Below are positions 36,801 through 48,489 of a stretch of 64,000 bases of DNA, piece after piece. The notes beneath the pieces were generated by a model. That model had not been told where the DNA came from, ran no database searches, and worked only from the letters and a program-made list of their open reading frames with translations. Each line of letters begins with the position of its first letter. Position 1 is the first letter of the stretch. The DNA is from Pristionchus mayeri (taxonomy: Eukaryota; Nematoda; Chromadorea; Rhabditida; Neodiplogasteridae), in assembly GCA_036245805.1 (NCBI GenBank), contig BTRK01000003.1, positions 992,001 through 1,056,000 on the forward strand, read 5' to 3'. The position numbers and the translations under genes were made by a program.

Positions 36801-39571
36801 ATTTCGTGTACACGAGCAATAGCCGATAAAGATACATAAAATGTCTAAATATGAAGCCCGACTTAACACACACACAACACCCTCTCGTTTCATTTTAGGA
36901 AGTCTTCACATTTCCCTCCCTTACTAGGCAGTCTCATTTCTTCCCTCGTTATTGATTCTTAATTTCTACCTGTATTTCATGTAGAACTTGGCCCTATCGA
37001 GCAGTGTCTGATATGCAGTTCTCTCCTCGTTGAATTGAGACACCACACTGCCGACTGAACCCAGGATCGTAGCGAAAAAAAGAGACCGAAGAGAGTGTCA
37101 GCCACCTCCAGCATGTTCTGCTCCGAGTTAGCTGGCCAAGGCTTAGAAGAGGAGGATTTACGGGAAGGAAGGGGGAGGGAGGAGGATAGGAGTGAGGGGA
37201 GGCGGGGGGGGGGGGAGGGGGAGGGGAGAGAGGGGCGAGGAGGGAGGGGAGTAGAGGGAGGGGAGAGGGGGAAGGGAGGAATGAAGAGAGGAGAGAGGGA
37301 GGAGATCCTCACTTGCTGGCCAGAAGTCGTAATAGTGAGTGCACTCCAATAGAGACTCATTGTATATTCCTTAGAGAAGTTGGTGAATGCGAGGAGATGA
37401 GATCTGTGATGGCACTTTTTCTTTGTGAGAGAGAGAGAAAGAAAGAAACGACTAACTAACTTTGGTTTCCAGTAGTCAAGCATCTCATCCATATAATTCT
37501 CTCTATTCGTTATACTCGTCTCGTTATAGATGCACTCCTGCTGACGTTGTCTCCATCCCAAACTCCTATCCTCATCCCTCCGCCTCCCCCCTTCACCCTC
37601 TCAACTACCCTCTCTTCCACACTCCCCCCTCCCCCTTCCTCTCCCCCTTATCCCTCCCTTCTCTCCACTAGGAATCACACCTCAATGTCATTCATAAAAA
37701 TGGCACAATCAGAGAAGGTCGTGTCGAACACTTTCGTGTATCCGAAAGTGAAGTCTGTCGGTTCGGTATCTGAACTTATTATATTTGTATTTGACTGTGT
37801 ACTAGTGTTTCAATGATTGAATGTAAATGTGTGTTAGTCAAAATAAAATGAGTACTGTCGATTCCCTGCAGAAGGGAGAAGAAGAAGTAGATGCAGGCAT
37901 TCCAATGGAAGAGTACGTAGCAACAGATGACGAGATAGACCAACTTGCTGATGTTCTGATTCCTCGTCGTCAGTCTGAAACCCGTGCCATTGACATTTAT
38001 CAATTCTATAGTAACCGGAAAATTATCCCAAAAAGCCGGAAAATGCATAAAAGACGGTCCTGGAAAAATCTGCCAACGTCAACAATTTTATCGTCCCCAA
38101 TACACTCTTTCATAAATGCCGCGTTGATATTTCGCTCAAACTTTGGGGCGCTAGGTCGGATGATAACGTACTGGATTATAACCAAAATTAACCTTTCTCT
38201 AGATCTTTCACAGAATCATTTTTGACACTTGGGGAACCTACTGTGAAAGTTCTCCATAAGGTTCAATTTGTTGGTTATCATTAAGCATGTTATCATCCGA
38301 CGGTGATCATCCGACCTAGAACCAACGTTCGACTTCTATCTCAGCACTTTCATCTCAGTCAGAGAGATATTGACAGAGGATTTCCACTCGTGAGGTCAAA
38401 CATCCAAATGGAGATCACAATAAATCAGAATGTTGCTGTCTTTGACTGAGCTGAAAGTGCTCCATGGCAATTCGAAGTCGGATTGTGAATTTACAACACC
38501 TCCCCTTCCTCGGATTTCGCAATATGCGAGGGGGGGGGGATTGCGAATTCGTAGATCGGCATCGATTTGCCAGCCCAACTCCAAGTACTAATGGATGGAG
38601 CGATCACCTTTGTTTAGTCATCTCGACGAAGTCCAAAACTCGGGGCAGCTTCATCAATCGGGTGCATCTGATGACTGATGTAGTGGGGAAGAGGAAGAGA
38701 ATCACGTCACCAGGAATTAGACATGCGAGATCAAACCGAAGTCGTTTACTGAAATAATCGTTTAGTGTGGGTCGGATGAGAACAATGACGTCATAGTTCT
38801 CAATCGACCTAGTGCAATCTCGTTTCAATTCAATTATAATTTTGGCATCGCTTCATACCCAGTATCCCTTGGAAGCAACATCTATCACTGCTCTCCCTCC
38901 TACTGTCATAGGAGATGCGACTAGGCCAGTATCGCTAGTGTACGATTATGGGATGAAGTATATTTTTCCTAGTCTGCCAGCCGCATAGAGCATAGAGTGC
39001 ATAACGTTTTGTACTGCTCGATATTAAACAACAAAGTGAATCGTGAATGAGAAGACATGGACCTAACATCACGGCCTATCTCCTCATGTACAGGAAATAA
39101 ATGATTTGATTTGACTTGTGCCCATACCTCGACAAATAGTTGTTGAGCAAGAGATGGAGGTTCGTGACGACCAATCCATCTACGAGAATAGCTGCAAGCA
39201 GGGCTGGGATTTGTTTTTTTTAAAATTTAAAATTCAAAAATTGTTGCATCCTGCGACGAAGGAATGAAGGAATGAATGCGACGAGGAATGGAATGTGATA
39301 TCATGCAAAACATATTACTGTATCTCATTTGGACGATTATGTCAAGAGCATAGATGCAATCCGCAGTTATGTTGAGTGCCACCCAAGGCCAGAACGCCTT
39401 GTAATACACCTCAAGTGGATGTGTTAGGAAATCATTTGAAGTAAACTAACGTCGTCGAAAATAAAAATTGAAAGAGCCAGACAGTTGTGCACATAGCAAA
39501 CGACTACAAGGAAAGTCCAGTAATAGGCCGGGCTTGAATTTGGATGGAGAGTAAATCCGCCCAAGAAGTCG
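33854..39571 (-). CDS. Cyclic nucleotide-gated channel subunit (N-terminus missing)
   Basis: Exons on the minus strand: 39451-39571 (S1), 39319-39409 (S2), 39128-39191, 38748 to about 38610 (S3-S4, ending LMKLPRVLDFVEM), 37856-37974 (S5, VLFHWNACIYFFFSLL), 37681-37769, 37313-37369 (pore, LYWSALTITTSGQQ), 36970-37117 (S6), 36656-36737 and 35993-36208 (C-linker), 35682-35768 and 34869-34946 (cyclic nucleotide-binding: MYIVKSGECVI, GSTFGELSIVHGLGG), 34411-34507 (LGYADVYMLHRDDV), 34136-34227, and 33854-33943 (coiled coil FEYLRKIESDIDDIYEDY, TGA). Such subunits form tetrameric cation channels in sensory neurons. The filter reads GQQ where typical alpha subunits have GET, suggesting a beta-like subunit. 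The phosphate-binding Arg is kept (TREFALK) but the next Thr is Glu. The S6 exon lacks one T of a run. Exons before S1 were not found. Confidence 0.87.
35160..35255. repeat. Short perfect hairpin in a channel intron
   Basis: Around 35211-35253, ttttgagtttactcctcc is followed almost at once by its exact reverse complement. A diverged arm precedes it at about 35160, and another copy of tttactcctcctttaagg is at 35465. AT-rich (aat)n runs follow at 35565-35670. Confidence 0.7.
37150..37312. repeat. Purine tract next to the pore exon
   Basis: About 150 bp of almost pure G/A on the plus strand, including thirteen consecutive G after 37202, ends a few bases from the pore exon's donor site. In the channel pre-mRNA this is a C/U tract just downstream of that exon. 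A complementary C/T tract on the plus strand lies on the other side of the exon at about 37545-37672. Confidence 0.75.
38151..38322. repeat. 'ctaggtcggatga' MITE, inverted ends
   Basis: The left end gctaggtcggatgataacgt and the right end gttatcatccgacggtgatc..ccgacctag are inverted. A compact full copy of the same family is at 42407-42492 (cactaggtcggatgagcac to its reverse, with a tttgatatatcaaag centre), another at 48699-48785, and a short one at 38765-38815. Half copies are near 1738, 2966, 6234, 32963 and 40075. Confidence 0.7.
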
Positions 39572-41409
39572 CTGAATAGAATGAATAGACAATTGAATTG
39601 AATGGTTTCCCTCACAAATATATAAGTTTGATATCTTTCTGTATGGTCTCCATCCTGATTGTTTTACGTGAGCTTCAGAAGGAACATCGATTTGATGAAA
39701 AACTAAAGAGGAGAATCGACAGTCAAGGATAAATCGAAGAAGAGTCAGAATAATATCGGTCTAGATCACACTCCTTTACTAACTAGGGTGCTAACGCTCA
39801 AGCTCTGCCCTCTCCCCAACTTCCCCTTCACTCACCTTTTATTGCATAATGCGGCACTTGGGAATATAGTGGTGATAGGGGGATGAGTTGAGTGGAATGA
39901 GAGAGGAGCACTTTTCCCTCCTAGCCCCGTTGTCATGCCGACGCAAGGAGATGCGATTCCCCTGCCGCAGTGTTTGATGTCTGCCTCTATCCTTGCTCTA
40001 CCTCCTCTCTCTTCCTCTCTTACCCTTCTCTTACGTGTTCAAGCATCTCTACCAATGCGCCATCATGATGGCGCTACGCCGGATGAGAACCACAAATGGA
40101 CCCTTATATAGGACTTTCACAGAAGACACGTTGGAAACCTACTGTGGGCATGCTGTAGAAGGGTACTTTCTTCTTTGATTGTAGACATAGTAAAATCGTA
40201 CATTAATTAATCAATTATCAACAATATACTTCATCAGCTGAATAGGGACAATTACGCGTTGTAAATTCATCAAAACTGCATCAATAATTTTAAAATCATA
40301 TAAAATTGAAAAGAATAACAAACATAGATTCAAAAATCACAAATTTAAAGGCCTGACTAAATGCAGACCAGACTAAATTAAGTTTTGTAAATACATGCAT
40401 GAGCTGAATACGAGAAATATCACGAAAGATCTGTCGATCACATTAGTCAGAGAGGAAGATAGCGAGAAAGAACATTCGGAATTTAGAGTACACATCGAGG
40501 GCCAGGTGATTTTGAAATGGTACGATTTTCAAAAACGACTAGAGGCTGTAAAGCGAACAAAAAACTGGTGATTTTAAGATGTACCTAGGGGTGAACCTTC
40601 ACGAAGATTACTTATAAAATCCTTAGTAAAAAACTAGTTTAAGCTGTATCTGAACCTTAGTAACCGAATTTCAAGTCTCTAGCTACACGGAAAATGGAGA
40701 TCCGCGCTGGCGGAAATTCAAATCTGAAGTCATTTCCAATAGAATTAATCCAATAGAATTTGCGAAACTGGGCATCTTTTGAATCATTTTTGGCTATGTA
40801 TCATGTACAATATATAGTATGCTTATATATGGCACATGAAACATATCTGAAAATGGTTCAAAAGACGCCCAATTACGCCCAATTCGGGAACCCCAGTTTT
40901 GATTCATAAGTGCGATCATTACAGCACGCACCAGGATGCTCTTCTTCTCTCTGCAGCAGCAAGACGGAGAGCGCCTTGGATCACGCGAGCGAGCGCACTC
41001 GACCAGGGTTCTCTTATTGGAAAATTTTTGTATCATTTTCAGATATGTTTCATGTACGCTATATAGGCCATATATATGGCGTACATGAAACATATCTGAA
41101 AAGGATACAAAATTTTCCAATAAGAGAACCCTACTCTCGACAGTTCATCATGCGATAGAGCGATCCCAATCACGCCACCTAATCAGTTCCATTCGTTTAT
41201 TTATCCGCCAGGTTCAGTATTGGGGTAATGCGATGAATCGTCTGACTCTCTCCAAACCGCACGCTCTCTCGTCGATCAGAGTGAGCGAGAGGGTGTATGA
41301 TATGGCGAGAGTCAGACCATTGCTCGGCAATGCACATCAAGTCTTCGATAGCTCGTGATGGATGTGGTTGTATACGGGGGTCACCTCGAATCTCAAGCTC
41401 CCAGGGTCA
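39572..41409. other. Intergenic, repeats only
   Basis: Contains two agggttcc-type MITEs (about 40767-40894 and 41025-41142) and one 'tctgactctc' palindrome (41231-41326). The N-terminal exons of the channel must lie upstream of 39571 but none was recognised. Nothing else supported. Confidence 0.45.
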
Positions 41410-43673
41410 CTAACGACGCTCACCTAGTACTCCTGGAAGACGATATGCACATATGCGTCCTGCTAGCTCAGTTCGCCTGAGCTCACGAGCGTTCCTTGCT
41501 GCTGCTGCAGCTCGCATGCTCACAGAATTCCTTGTCCTGGTTAGATAGTTCGTTATTCGAGTAGCCCCTTCTCATTTTTACACAAAATTCGCAAATAGTC
41601 GCTGCGGCTTTCTGCAAGAGTTCGATAAATGAAGAGATCGTAACTCTTGCAGAACGACGCAACGACTAATTGCGAATTTTGTGCACAAAAAGTGGCGTTG
41701 AGCGAATTTCGACCGCAACCTTGCGGCAATCGGCGCTGTTTCCGCTGCAGCGACGGCTTCTTCCGACTCGTACTGGGCCAGTGTTGCGATCGCGGCCTCC
41801 CGAGATGAGTTCACCTCCTGCAATATTACTTACTTCTTGATTAATGTCCACTAGGGTTGTAGGGTCGAATTCGCGAGATTCGTACCATCTGGGGGTCTTC
41901 CCTCCCTCCGTCGAATTTCGCACTGGCGGGAGGTGCTCTCTCAACGCTCTCTCTCTAATCGAATCTCGCACTCTCTATGCCACAGGGTACGAATCTCGAA
42001 CTCCCATCGAACTTCGCACTCTTCTCTCTTTTCCACACGCTCGAGGGGGGAAAAGGGTTGGGTTGAGTGCGAAGTTCGATGGGAGTGCGAGATTCGTACC
42101 CTCTGGTAGATCGAGCTAGCTCGATCGAACTTCGGGGAGAGAGAGAGGAAGGTATGCCAGAGTGAATGCGAAATTCGAGTTCGAATTCGGTTTTGCAACT
42201 CTAATGTTCACACACCCCCCCCCCCTTCTCATCTAACCCCTCCTTAGTTTTCGGTTTTCGGTCACATGACCTCTCAGTTGTGCGGAGGGATGGGGGGTGG
42301 GATAAGGATATGATCAAAGGATCCTGCAATATGATGATGTCACCTCCTAAGACATCATTATTCGGGAATTCTTGGATTAGCACGGATTCGAGAGAGCGCA
42401 CGAGGGCACTAGGTCGGATGAGCACTATGACGTCATGCCGCATTTGATATATCAAAGGCGGCATAACATCATAGTTATCTTCCGACCTAGTGCCGGACAC
42501 GTGGCGGACAAGAGATAAGTGGAGTTTGCAAACACCATTATTTTCGTGGCCAGCAACGCGGACTCTGTGACAGAAGTTCTTAGAATTTAACGGGTTCCCC
42601 GCTATGAGCCCAGATCGCCACATAAGCGTTCCGCAAATAAGAAAACAACATACGTTCTTAGATTTTTCTCATCTTTCAAATGCGCTAGGACTCACAATGA
42701 AACTCCATGGACACTCTGCCACCTCCCCTTATTAGTGTGGATGTGTGGTCTTTTTGACTCTGCATGGTACATCAACAATGAGTCAGAGTGTGAATAATAC
42801 CTCAAAAGTTTGAACTATTAGATCGGCAGTGACCTGCTCTCTGTCGACCACCTGAATCGAAATGTGTAATTTGTTATATTTAGGATATTTTTTCGGTAAG
42901 ATTTACTATTTACTGTTTGAAACTGTAACTTACGTTATTGTTCCAAACGGGACTCTCATTCAGCTGTGTAGTTCGCGTTCCCGTCTTAATCAGAGTCACA
43001 CGCTGCCTGCATGTGGGACACGAAACGGTGGATGTTGACTCCTGAATATGCAAATAATATAAATTTAGTACGCGATCAAGATTTGACTACACTATATTGA
43101 CAGTGCGAAGATTATTGTTGGGAAATAAAACCTACATCTCACGACCTTCTTGAACCTTTGTTTTAGTAAAGTCTGCTCAACATAATACAGGTAAGGTTGT
43201 ATTATAAAAAATATAAATAAAATATCATCTCGGGAAATGCGTTAGAATATAGTCTATAATTTCTCACGTGTTGTGTCTTGAGCCAGTTCATAATGCACTT
43301 CCGATGAAAGGCGTGGCTACAGTCTATCGTGTATTTATTCTGAAAACAATCACATCGGAATCATTCGTGAAATAAAATATTCGGAATGGCCCACGTTAAG
43401 AACGTTCATGCATATTGTGCAAATTTCGCCTTCTTCATTAGCATGCGCTTTCTCAGTTTCGGTACTCGGGAATGGTGGCACGCGGTTAAGGGCAGTAGAA
43501 ACATTATTCTGAATCGGTGAATGTGAGTGTCGGTTATCGAATTTCTACGACTCAAGATTTCTGGATTAATGTTGAATCGAGCTCACACTTACCGTTACAT
43601 TATTCCCTCTTGAATTCGTTTGACTCCTCGTCTGTCTTGCGCCTCCTTGCGATGGGTATCTTATCGCGGGCAT
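41410..43673 (-). CDS. RING-H2 zinc finger protein with Ala/Arg-rich tail (copy 1)
   Basis: Seven exons, all phase-consistent: 43593-43673 (ATG, MPAIRYPSQGG), 43395-43508, 43268-43339, 42934-43041, 42801-42851, 41720-41817 and 41410-41536 (TAG), giving about 216 residues. The RING is complete across three exons: EICTICMN (ligands 1-2), DCSHAFHRKCIMNWLK (Cys, His, His, Cys), SCPTCRQ (ligands 7-8), a C3H2C3 pattern. RING-H2 proteins usually act as E3 ubiquitin ligases; substrate unknown. After it come a Glu/Ala-rich helix (YESEEAVAAAETAPIAAR) and an Ala/Arg tail. Introns carry a palindromic MITE (41575-41693), a hAT MITE (41852-42203) and a 'ctaggtcgga' MITE (42407-42492). A paralogue lies at 46.8-49.7 kb on the same strand. 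Confidence 0.85.
41575..41693. repeat. Palindromic 'ttctgcaagag' MITE in an intron of RING copy 1
   Basis: Arms: acacaaaattcgcaaatag...tttctgcaagag, with the reverse copy ending in gcgaattttgtgcacaaaaa. Related copies are at about 47050-47216 (same intron of the paralogous gene), 60020-60075 (half) and 27625-27675 (half). Confidence 0.8.
41852..42203. mobile_element. hAT-type MITE with near-perfect 8-bp duplication
   Basis: The 352-bp element begins tagggttgtagggtcgaatt and its reversed other end begins tagagttgcaaaaccgaatt. It is flanked by atgtccac (41844-41851) and atgttcac (42204-42211), seven of eight identical. Inside are repeated gcgagattcgtacc and gaacttcgcactc blocks in inverted pairs. 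Located in an intron of RING copy 1. Confidence 0.75.
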
Positions 43674-43796
43674 GTGGGTAGATCTAATTTTAAGAAGAAG
43701 ATAAATAATAAAGGGAATTCGAGATATGCCTAGAAACATCCTAGAATAAGTTTAGGATTCTCAGCAATAAATGACCATTTTCGTTCTACGAACTAG

Positions 43797-43906
43797 TGTT
43801 GTCAAGGCAGCATGTGCCCTTCTCCTTTCGTGTGCTCTCTCAGACAAAGCGAGAGAGCGTGTGAAACGAGGAGAGCACGTGCAGATTTTCCATCACTTCT
43901 GCGAAC
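43797..43906. repeat. Palindromic MITE upstream of RING copy 1
   Basis: A stem of the same type as 8091-8206, with the core gtgtgctctctcagacaaagcgagagagcg and ends related to agtgatggaaaatctgcacg. It is about 125 bp upstream of the RING start codon on the other side of the transcription start, so it may sit in the promoter. Confidence 0.65.
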
Positions 43907-44408
43907 GCTCTCACTTTTCTGACACGTGAGAAGATGCAGAAGAAATCTCAGAAACATAATCTCATCAGCATAGTCATATCATGAAGTTGTGTAAAGCCTT
44001 CAAAAGCGTATAATTTCAAAAGCAAAAATGCAAAGGGATACTCAAAACAGGGATAGAATGCATTGGGCAAATGACCCGATATAACTGACAGAGGGTTTTG
44101 AATACATCCTCGCACTTCAAAAAATGGCGCCAATCATTAGCGCGCAAACGCCATAGAGCTTTATGAGGGACGGTGAAGTTAGAGAAATAGAAAGAGATAG
44201 AGAGAGATAGATGGGCCTGGGGATGATGAACAACAGTGCAGATACAAAGTGCGGAAAGGCTGTAAAAACCTCTCCTGTAAAACCTATCCTCTCTTGTAAT
44301 CTCCTGTAAACGTATGAAAATTCTTGTAGATTTTCTAATTTGCGCTTCGGTTAGAAAATAATCCGGTTCATGTTGGTCAGAAAATGACTGAGATACGGCC
44401 TTTCCAAT

Positions 44409-45540
44409 ATGCCTGTCATAACTCCGTCCAAAATGCAAATTTCGCAAAGCGGAGTGAACATACTTCCTCCCAACCCGATCAATATCTACTCCGACAAACA
44501 TTTTACTTGCAATTTTACACGAGATCAGCATCAAACGTGCACCTCCATCTTTTTCATGAGTAATGTCGTGTCGACACATCACCGAATTCTCCCCACGGGT
44601 CCTATGGTGCAAGTAAGAGGTCACATGCTCCCAATATTTCCCACGAATGTCAATCACTTCAAAAAATTCACACGAAGAACGGTAATTGGAGCCGCCTATG
44701 CATCACTCTGTTGAGATTTCTCTCTCATCACCCGCATTTCAGTCCTTGCCAGAGACTCATCATCATTTCCCAACTCTCTAACTACGGTACATATTCACAA
44801 TGAATTGTCACTTTTTTTTAGTATTTTAGCGATATCATGCCTAATCTTGAATGCTATTCAACTAGAGTCCGCGAAAGGATACCACTAGAGTTCGAAAAGT
44901 GACCAAGTAACATGTTATTTATCCCCTTCACTCTCTTCATTTTCCCACTATCTAGTACAGTGGCGGTGCATTTGCATGATAAATAACATGTTATTTGGTC
45001 ATATTTCGAAGTCTAGATACCACGCTCTCTCCATTCTCTACGTTCCCTAACTAGAGTTCGAGAAACGATACCACGGTCTCTTCATTTCACACACTCTCTC
45101 ACCGCTCGTCCGGCCTAGAGAGTGTGGAAAATGAAGAGACGGAGGCCCGAATTACGAACTATATCCCTCACCAATCGATCGGTCTAGAGAGCGCGCAGAA
45201 TGAAGAGAGTGTGGTATCGTTTAGGGATCCCGAATCTACTAGGGTTCCGGAATTGGGCATAATTGGGCAAATTTTGAATCATTTTCGGATATGTTTCATG
45301 TGCAATATATAGTATGCATATATAGCGCACATGAAACATATCTAAAAATGATTCAAGAGATGCCCAATTACGCCCAATTCCAGAACCCTAGTATCGTTTC
45401 TCGAACTGCATGTTCCACCGAGTAATTCGCAGGTCAAGACCATGGACGGGATAGCCGCATTCCTTCCGGCCATCCTCGTATTCGGTGTTCTCGTCGTAAT
45501 CATCTTCATAGCGTGGAGAGTGCATCTGGAAGCGAACTGA
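44409..45540 (+). CDS. Small single-pass membrane protein
   Basis: Two exons, 44409-44612 and 45433-45540, joined in phase 0 (donor gtaaga, acceptor gcag), give about 103 residues. The first exon encodes a polar segment with two Cys (HFTCNFTRDQHQTCTSIFF), including a glycosylation sequon. The second has a hydrophobic helix (FLPAILVFGVLVVIIFIAW) followed by RVHLEAN and stop. Predicted orientation is extracellular N-terminus with a very short cytoplasmic tail. An aataaa signal is at 45582. There may be an upstream exon with a signal peptide that I did not see. The intron holds a 'tctgactctc' pair (about 45051-45236) interrupted by an agggttcc MITE (45241-45389). Family not recognised. Confidence 0.5.
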
Positions 45541-46834
45541 TCATATCGTTCACTGGCAAAACAAATTACAATATGTTCATCAAAATAAAGATATAATAAT
45601 TGAAAGCTGAAACTCGTTCAGAAGCCATATTCCCCCTCTTCCCAACAGTCATTCGATCAAGGCTTTGTATGTTAGAGATTCATTTGCTGATAAATAAGAT
45701 TATATTGTATCAATTATACTATAATTGACGCTGGCCTAGCAGTGTTCTCCGAGCACAGTCTCGAAGACGAGATGACCGTCTTCGAAACTGGGCTATTCGT
45801 AGTATCGTTTTGTGATAGATAGATAGATTTATACATGCCAATGTATGTGGGGGAGTAAGATAAGGGAAGGACTCCGGCGCCTTCTGCAATCGAAGAGGGG
45901 GGAGGGGGGGGGGCTGGATCTTTGGACTCATCCATCTTCTTTTGAATCGTTCGTTTTCACTTGACACATCTCTCTTGAGCATGCGGAAATTTTCGCCTGA
46001 AGTCGGACCGCCTCTCTTCTTTAGGCGCTTGCATTCTTCCCTTAGACTAGTCGCTACCGAGATCGTATTCTTCGTGAATCTTGCATCCCGGATGGCCAGT
46101 CCTCATTAGAAGTTATAAAGAGTACTTAGATACCTTCATGTCCATCTTGAAATTACTCCTTTCATATTCGAGATCCGTGGCTGATACCTCCGAAGTCTTG
46201 CAGGGACCGGGGAGGGATTATTGAGTCTTGATGTCAGTAGATTGAAGAATAGGGAGCGAAAAGTCGCCTCCCTATCGGAGAAAAATGGGGCGAAGAACCG
46301 CTCACGACGACTGACAGGGACACGAATGTGATGACTTGTTTTCCTGTATAATATCCACGATTTGTTATTCGAATCCCCACCACGAGCGATAAATCTATGA
46401 TTATATATTTTGATTGATTATTAGCAGTGATAGGGCGAATTCGATTTGATATTCCCCGTGTCAAGCAAAGGAGCTTCCCCATTGTACAATGTGGATGCAA
46501 GCGGGTCATTTTAATGTTAGAATCTCGTATAATTTTATCAAATATTCCCAAATTATGAAAATAATGGGATTATGGAAATATTACGGAAGATTAAGTCATC
46601 ATTTGTTTCAAAACTGTAAAGTTTGAACTATCGAAATGAGATAATTCACACAAATATGAAGAGCATCAATTGCATGCAACATTCCACTGAGAAACATAAT
46701 TATATATGTTAATGCATTTATGAGTCGAAAAGGGTGGCTACCACGTGAGATCAGTGCAGAAGAGAAAGCAAGTGGTGAAGGGTAAAGCACAAATTGAGAG
46801 GCATATGATTAAAAAAATGAAAATGAAATATCCA
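45541..46834. other. Intergenic
   Basis: No exon chain seen. A poly-G run (ggggaggggggggg) lies at 45898-45911. The AT-rich remainder shows no recognised MITE family. Confidence 0.4.
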
Positions 46835-47049
46835 TCAAACTCTAGCTGCAGTTCCATCACGGACAGCTGCCAGTCTCTCCGGCACGCCCGACAATCTCTC
46901 TGCGCTTTCGCGCACTGATGCGACTTCAGATCGCAAATCTGCTCTCGTACTTCTCGTCTGCTGTAAGGCGTCTCTTGCTGCGGCTGCTGCAGCTGTCGCA
47001 GCTCGTCTCGGAACAGCATTTCGTGCTCTTAAATTGAGTTAATAATTAT

Positions 47050-47216
47050 TTTGTGTACATACAATTCGCAGTTAGTCGTTTGCGGCGTTCTGCAAGAGAG
47101 TCATGCAACCTTTCCCAAACTCTCTCGTCAATCGACGATTCGAGGGTGCGGGGAATGAACGAAGCACAACTCTTGCAGAACGTCGCAGTGGCTAATTGCG
47201 AGGTTTGGGTACAAAA
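47050..47216. repeat. 'ttctgcaagag' MITE in the last intron of RING copy 2
   Basis: Left arm attcgcagttagtcgtttgc..gttctgcaagag, right arm aactcttgcagaacgtcgca..attgcgagg. Orthologous in position to the insertion at 41575-41693. Confidence 0.8.
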
Positions 47217-47350
47217 TATATAGTAATACCGGAATTACAAACAATACCTTGCAGCGATCGCAGCGTTCGTATCCACAGCGCGAGCTTCTTCTGCCTTGAA
47301 CTGGGCCAGCTCTGTGATGCTCCCGAGATGCAATCATTTCCTGTATTATG

Positions 47351-47460
47351 GAGTCCAAGAAACAATACCACGTTCTCTTCATTCTACACACTCTCTAGAC
47401 CGGTCGATCGGCGAGAGAGTGTGTAGAATGAAGAGAGCATGGTATCGTTTCTCGGACTCT
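47351..47460. repeat. Palindromic 'gagtccaagaaacaatacca' MITE
   Basis: Ends are gagtccaagaaacaatacca and the reverse, with the core ctctctagaccggtcgatcggcgagagag. Same family at 52148-52252 and 56178-56293, and in fragments at 45051-45236. Located in the intron of RING copy 2. Confidence 0.8.
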
Positions 47461-48489
47461 CCTGCATTATCGTCATTTATCGCTGCATTAGGTGTCGCCT
47501 GTTAATTTGCTTAAGCTTGATGCCAGAGCGGAGCGAAGCGACGCTCTGGCATAATTTAGGTTTGAGCTTGGTTAGGCATAGGCTTATTTTACTGGTTTGA
47601 TATTGATTGGGGACAGGAAACTCATTATGTGAGCTCTCTCACCGAAAGACCGGATTAGAGAGTATGCAAAATAAAGAGACACATGAAAACTTTATTAACT
47701 GCGCTTTATGGTGCATTTTTTTATCGGCTTGCGATAATTCATGATGTTCAATGTAAAACAATTGATGTGCACATTATTGAATGCCTTAAAGTTCCAATAT
47801 TAAGAATGTTTTTCTTAAATTCGCGCCAAGTGTATGAAGTGTTTTTTGTACGATACTGTAAATCGCTAATCAATATACAGAATACTAAAAAGAGGTTTAT
47901 TATAATGGGATCACTTGGGCTTATATGCACCATGCGCGCATTAAAAAAATTCTTTCCTAGTCGTGGCACTTTATTTACAAAAATATGATACCTCTAGCAT
48001 TGCAATAAGACGCTCTGCCAATTCCCTAAACGTTCCAATTTGAGCTGGATCTGTTGTGCCCTGAACAGGAAATGCGTTGATTAGAAGAAAAAGCTTGTTG
48101 TGGATATGCGGTCCTTTCAAATTGCTTTGTCCATTGAGACTTTTCCTACGTAATATTAAACAAAGGAGAGATCCACGGATATCACGGGTCTCCTGTAAAC
48201 GTAGGTAGGTAACTCTCGACACTAGAAATATTGTCTGCCATCGATTTTTACTAAACTTGGTTTATGGACATCATTGGAGGTTAGAAAAAGGCCTATCCAC
48301 ATTAAAAAAAAGGCCTATCCACTTTGGTTTAGTCAAATTTGCACATCATCGCACATCAAATTTACACATTTACAGGAGACCTGTGTTATTGAAACTGAAC
48401 AATACCTCTAATAATCGGACTAAATCAACAACGACAGCGCCGTGGTCGCTGTCGCTCAGCTGAACCTGAAAAGTGCCCGATATATAAAA

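Noticed and set aside
37158..37352. Gly/Arg/Glu-rich and Pro/Ser/Leu-rich ORFs on both strands
   Set aside because: They are translations of the purine/pyrimidine tract in a channel intron, without codon structure.
36977..37561. A 194-residue minus-strand ORF read as one protein
   Set aside because: It strings together two channel exons and the low-complexity intron between them. Family motifs and splice phases show separate exons, and the ORF even leaves the true frame in the S6 exon.
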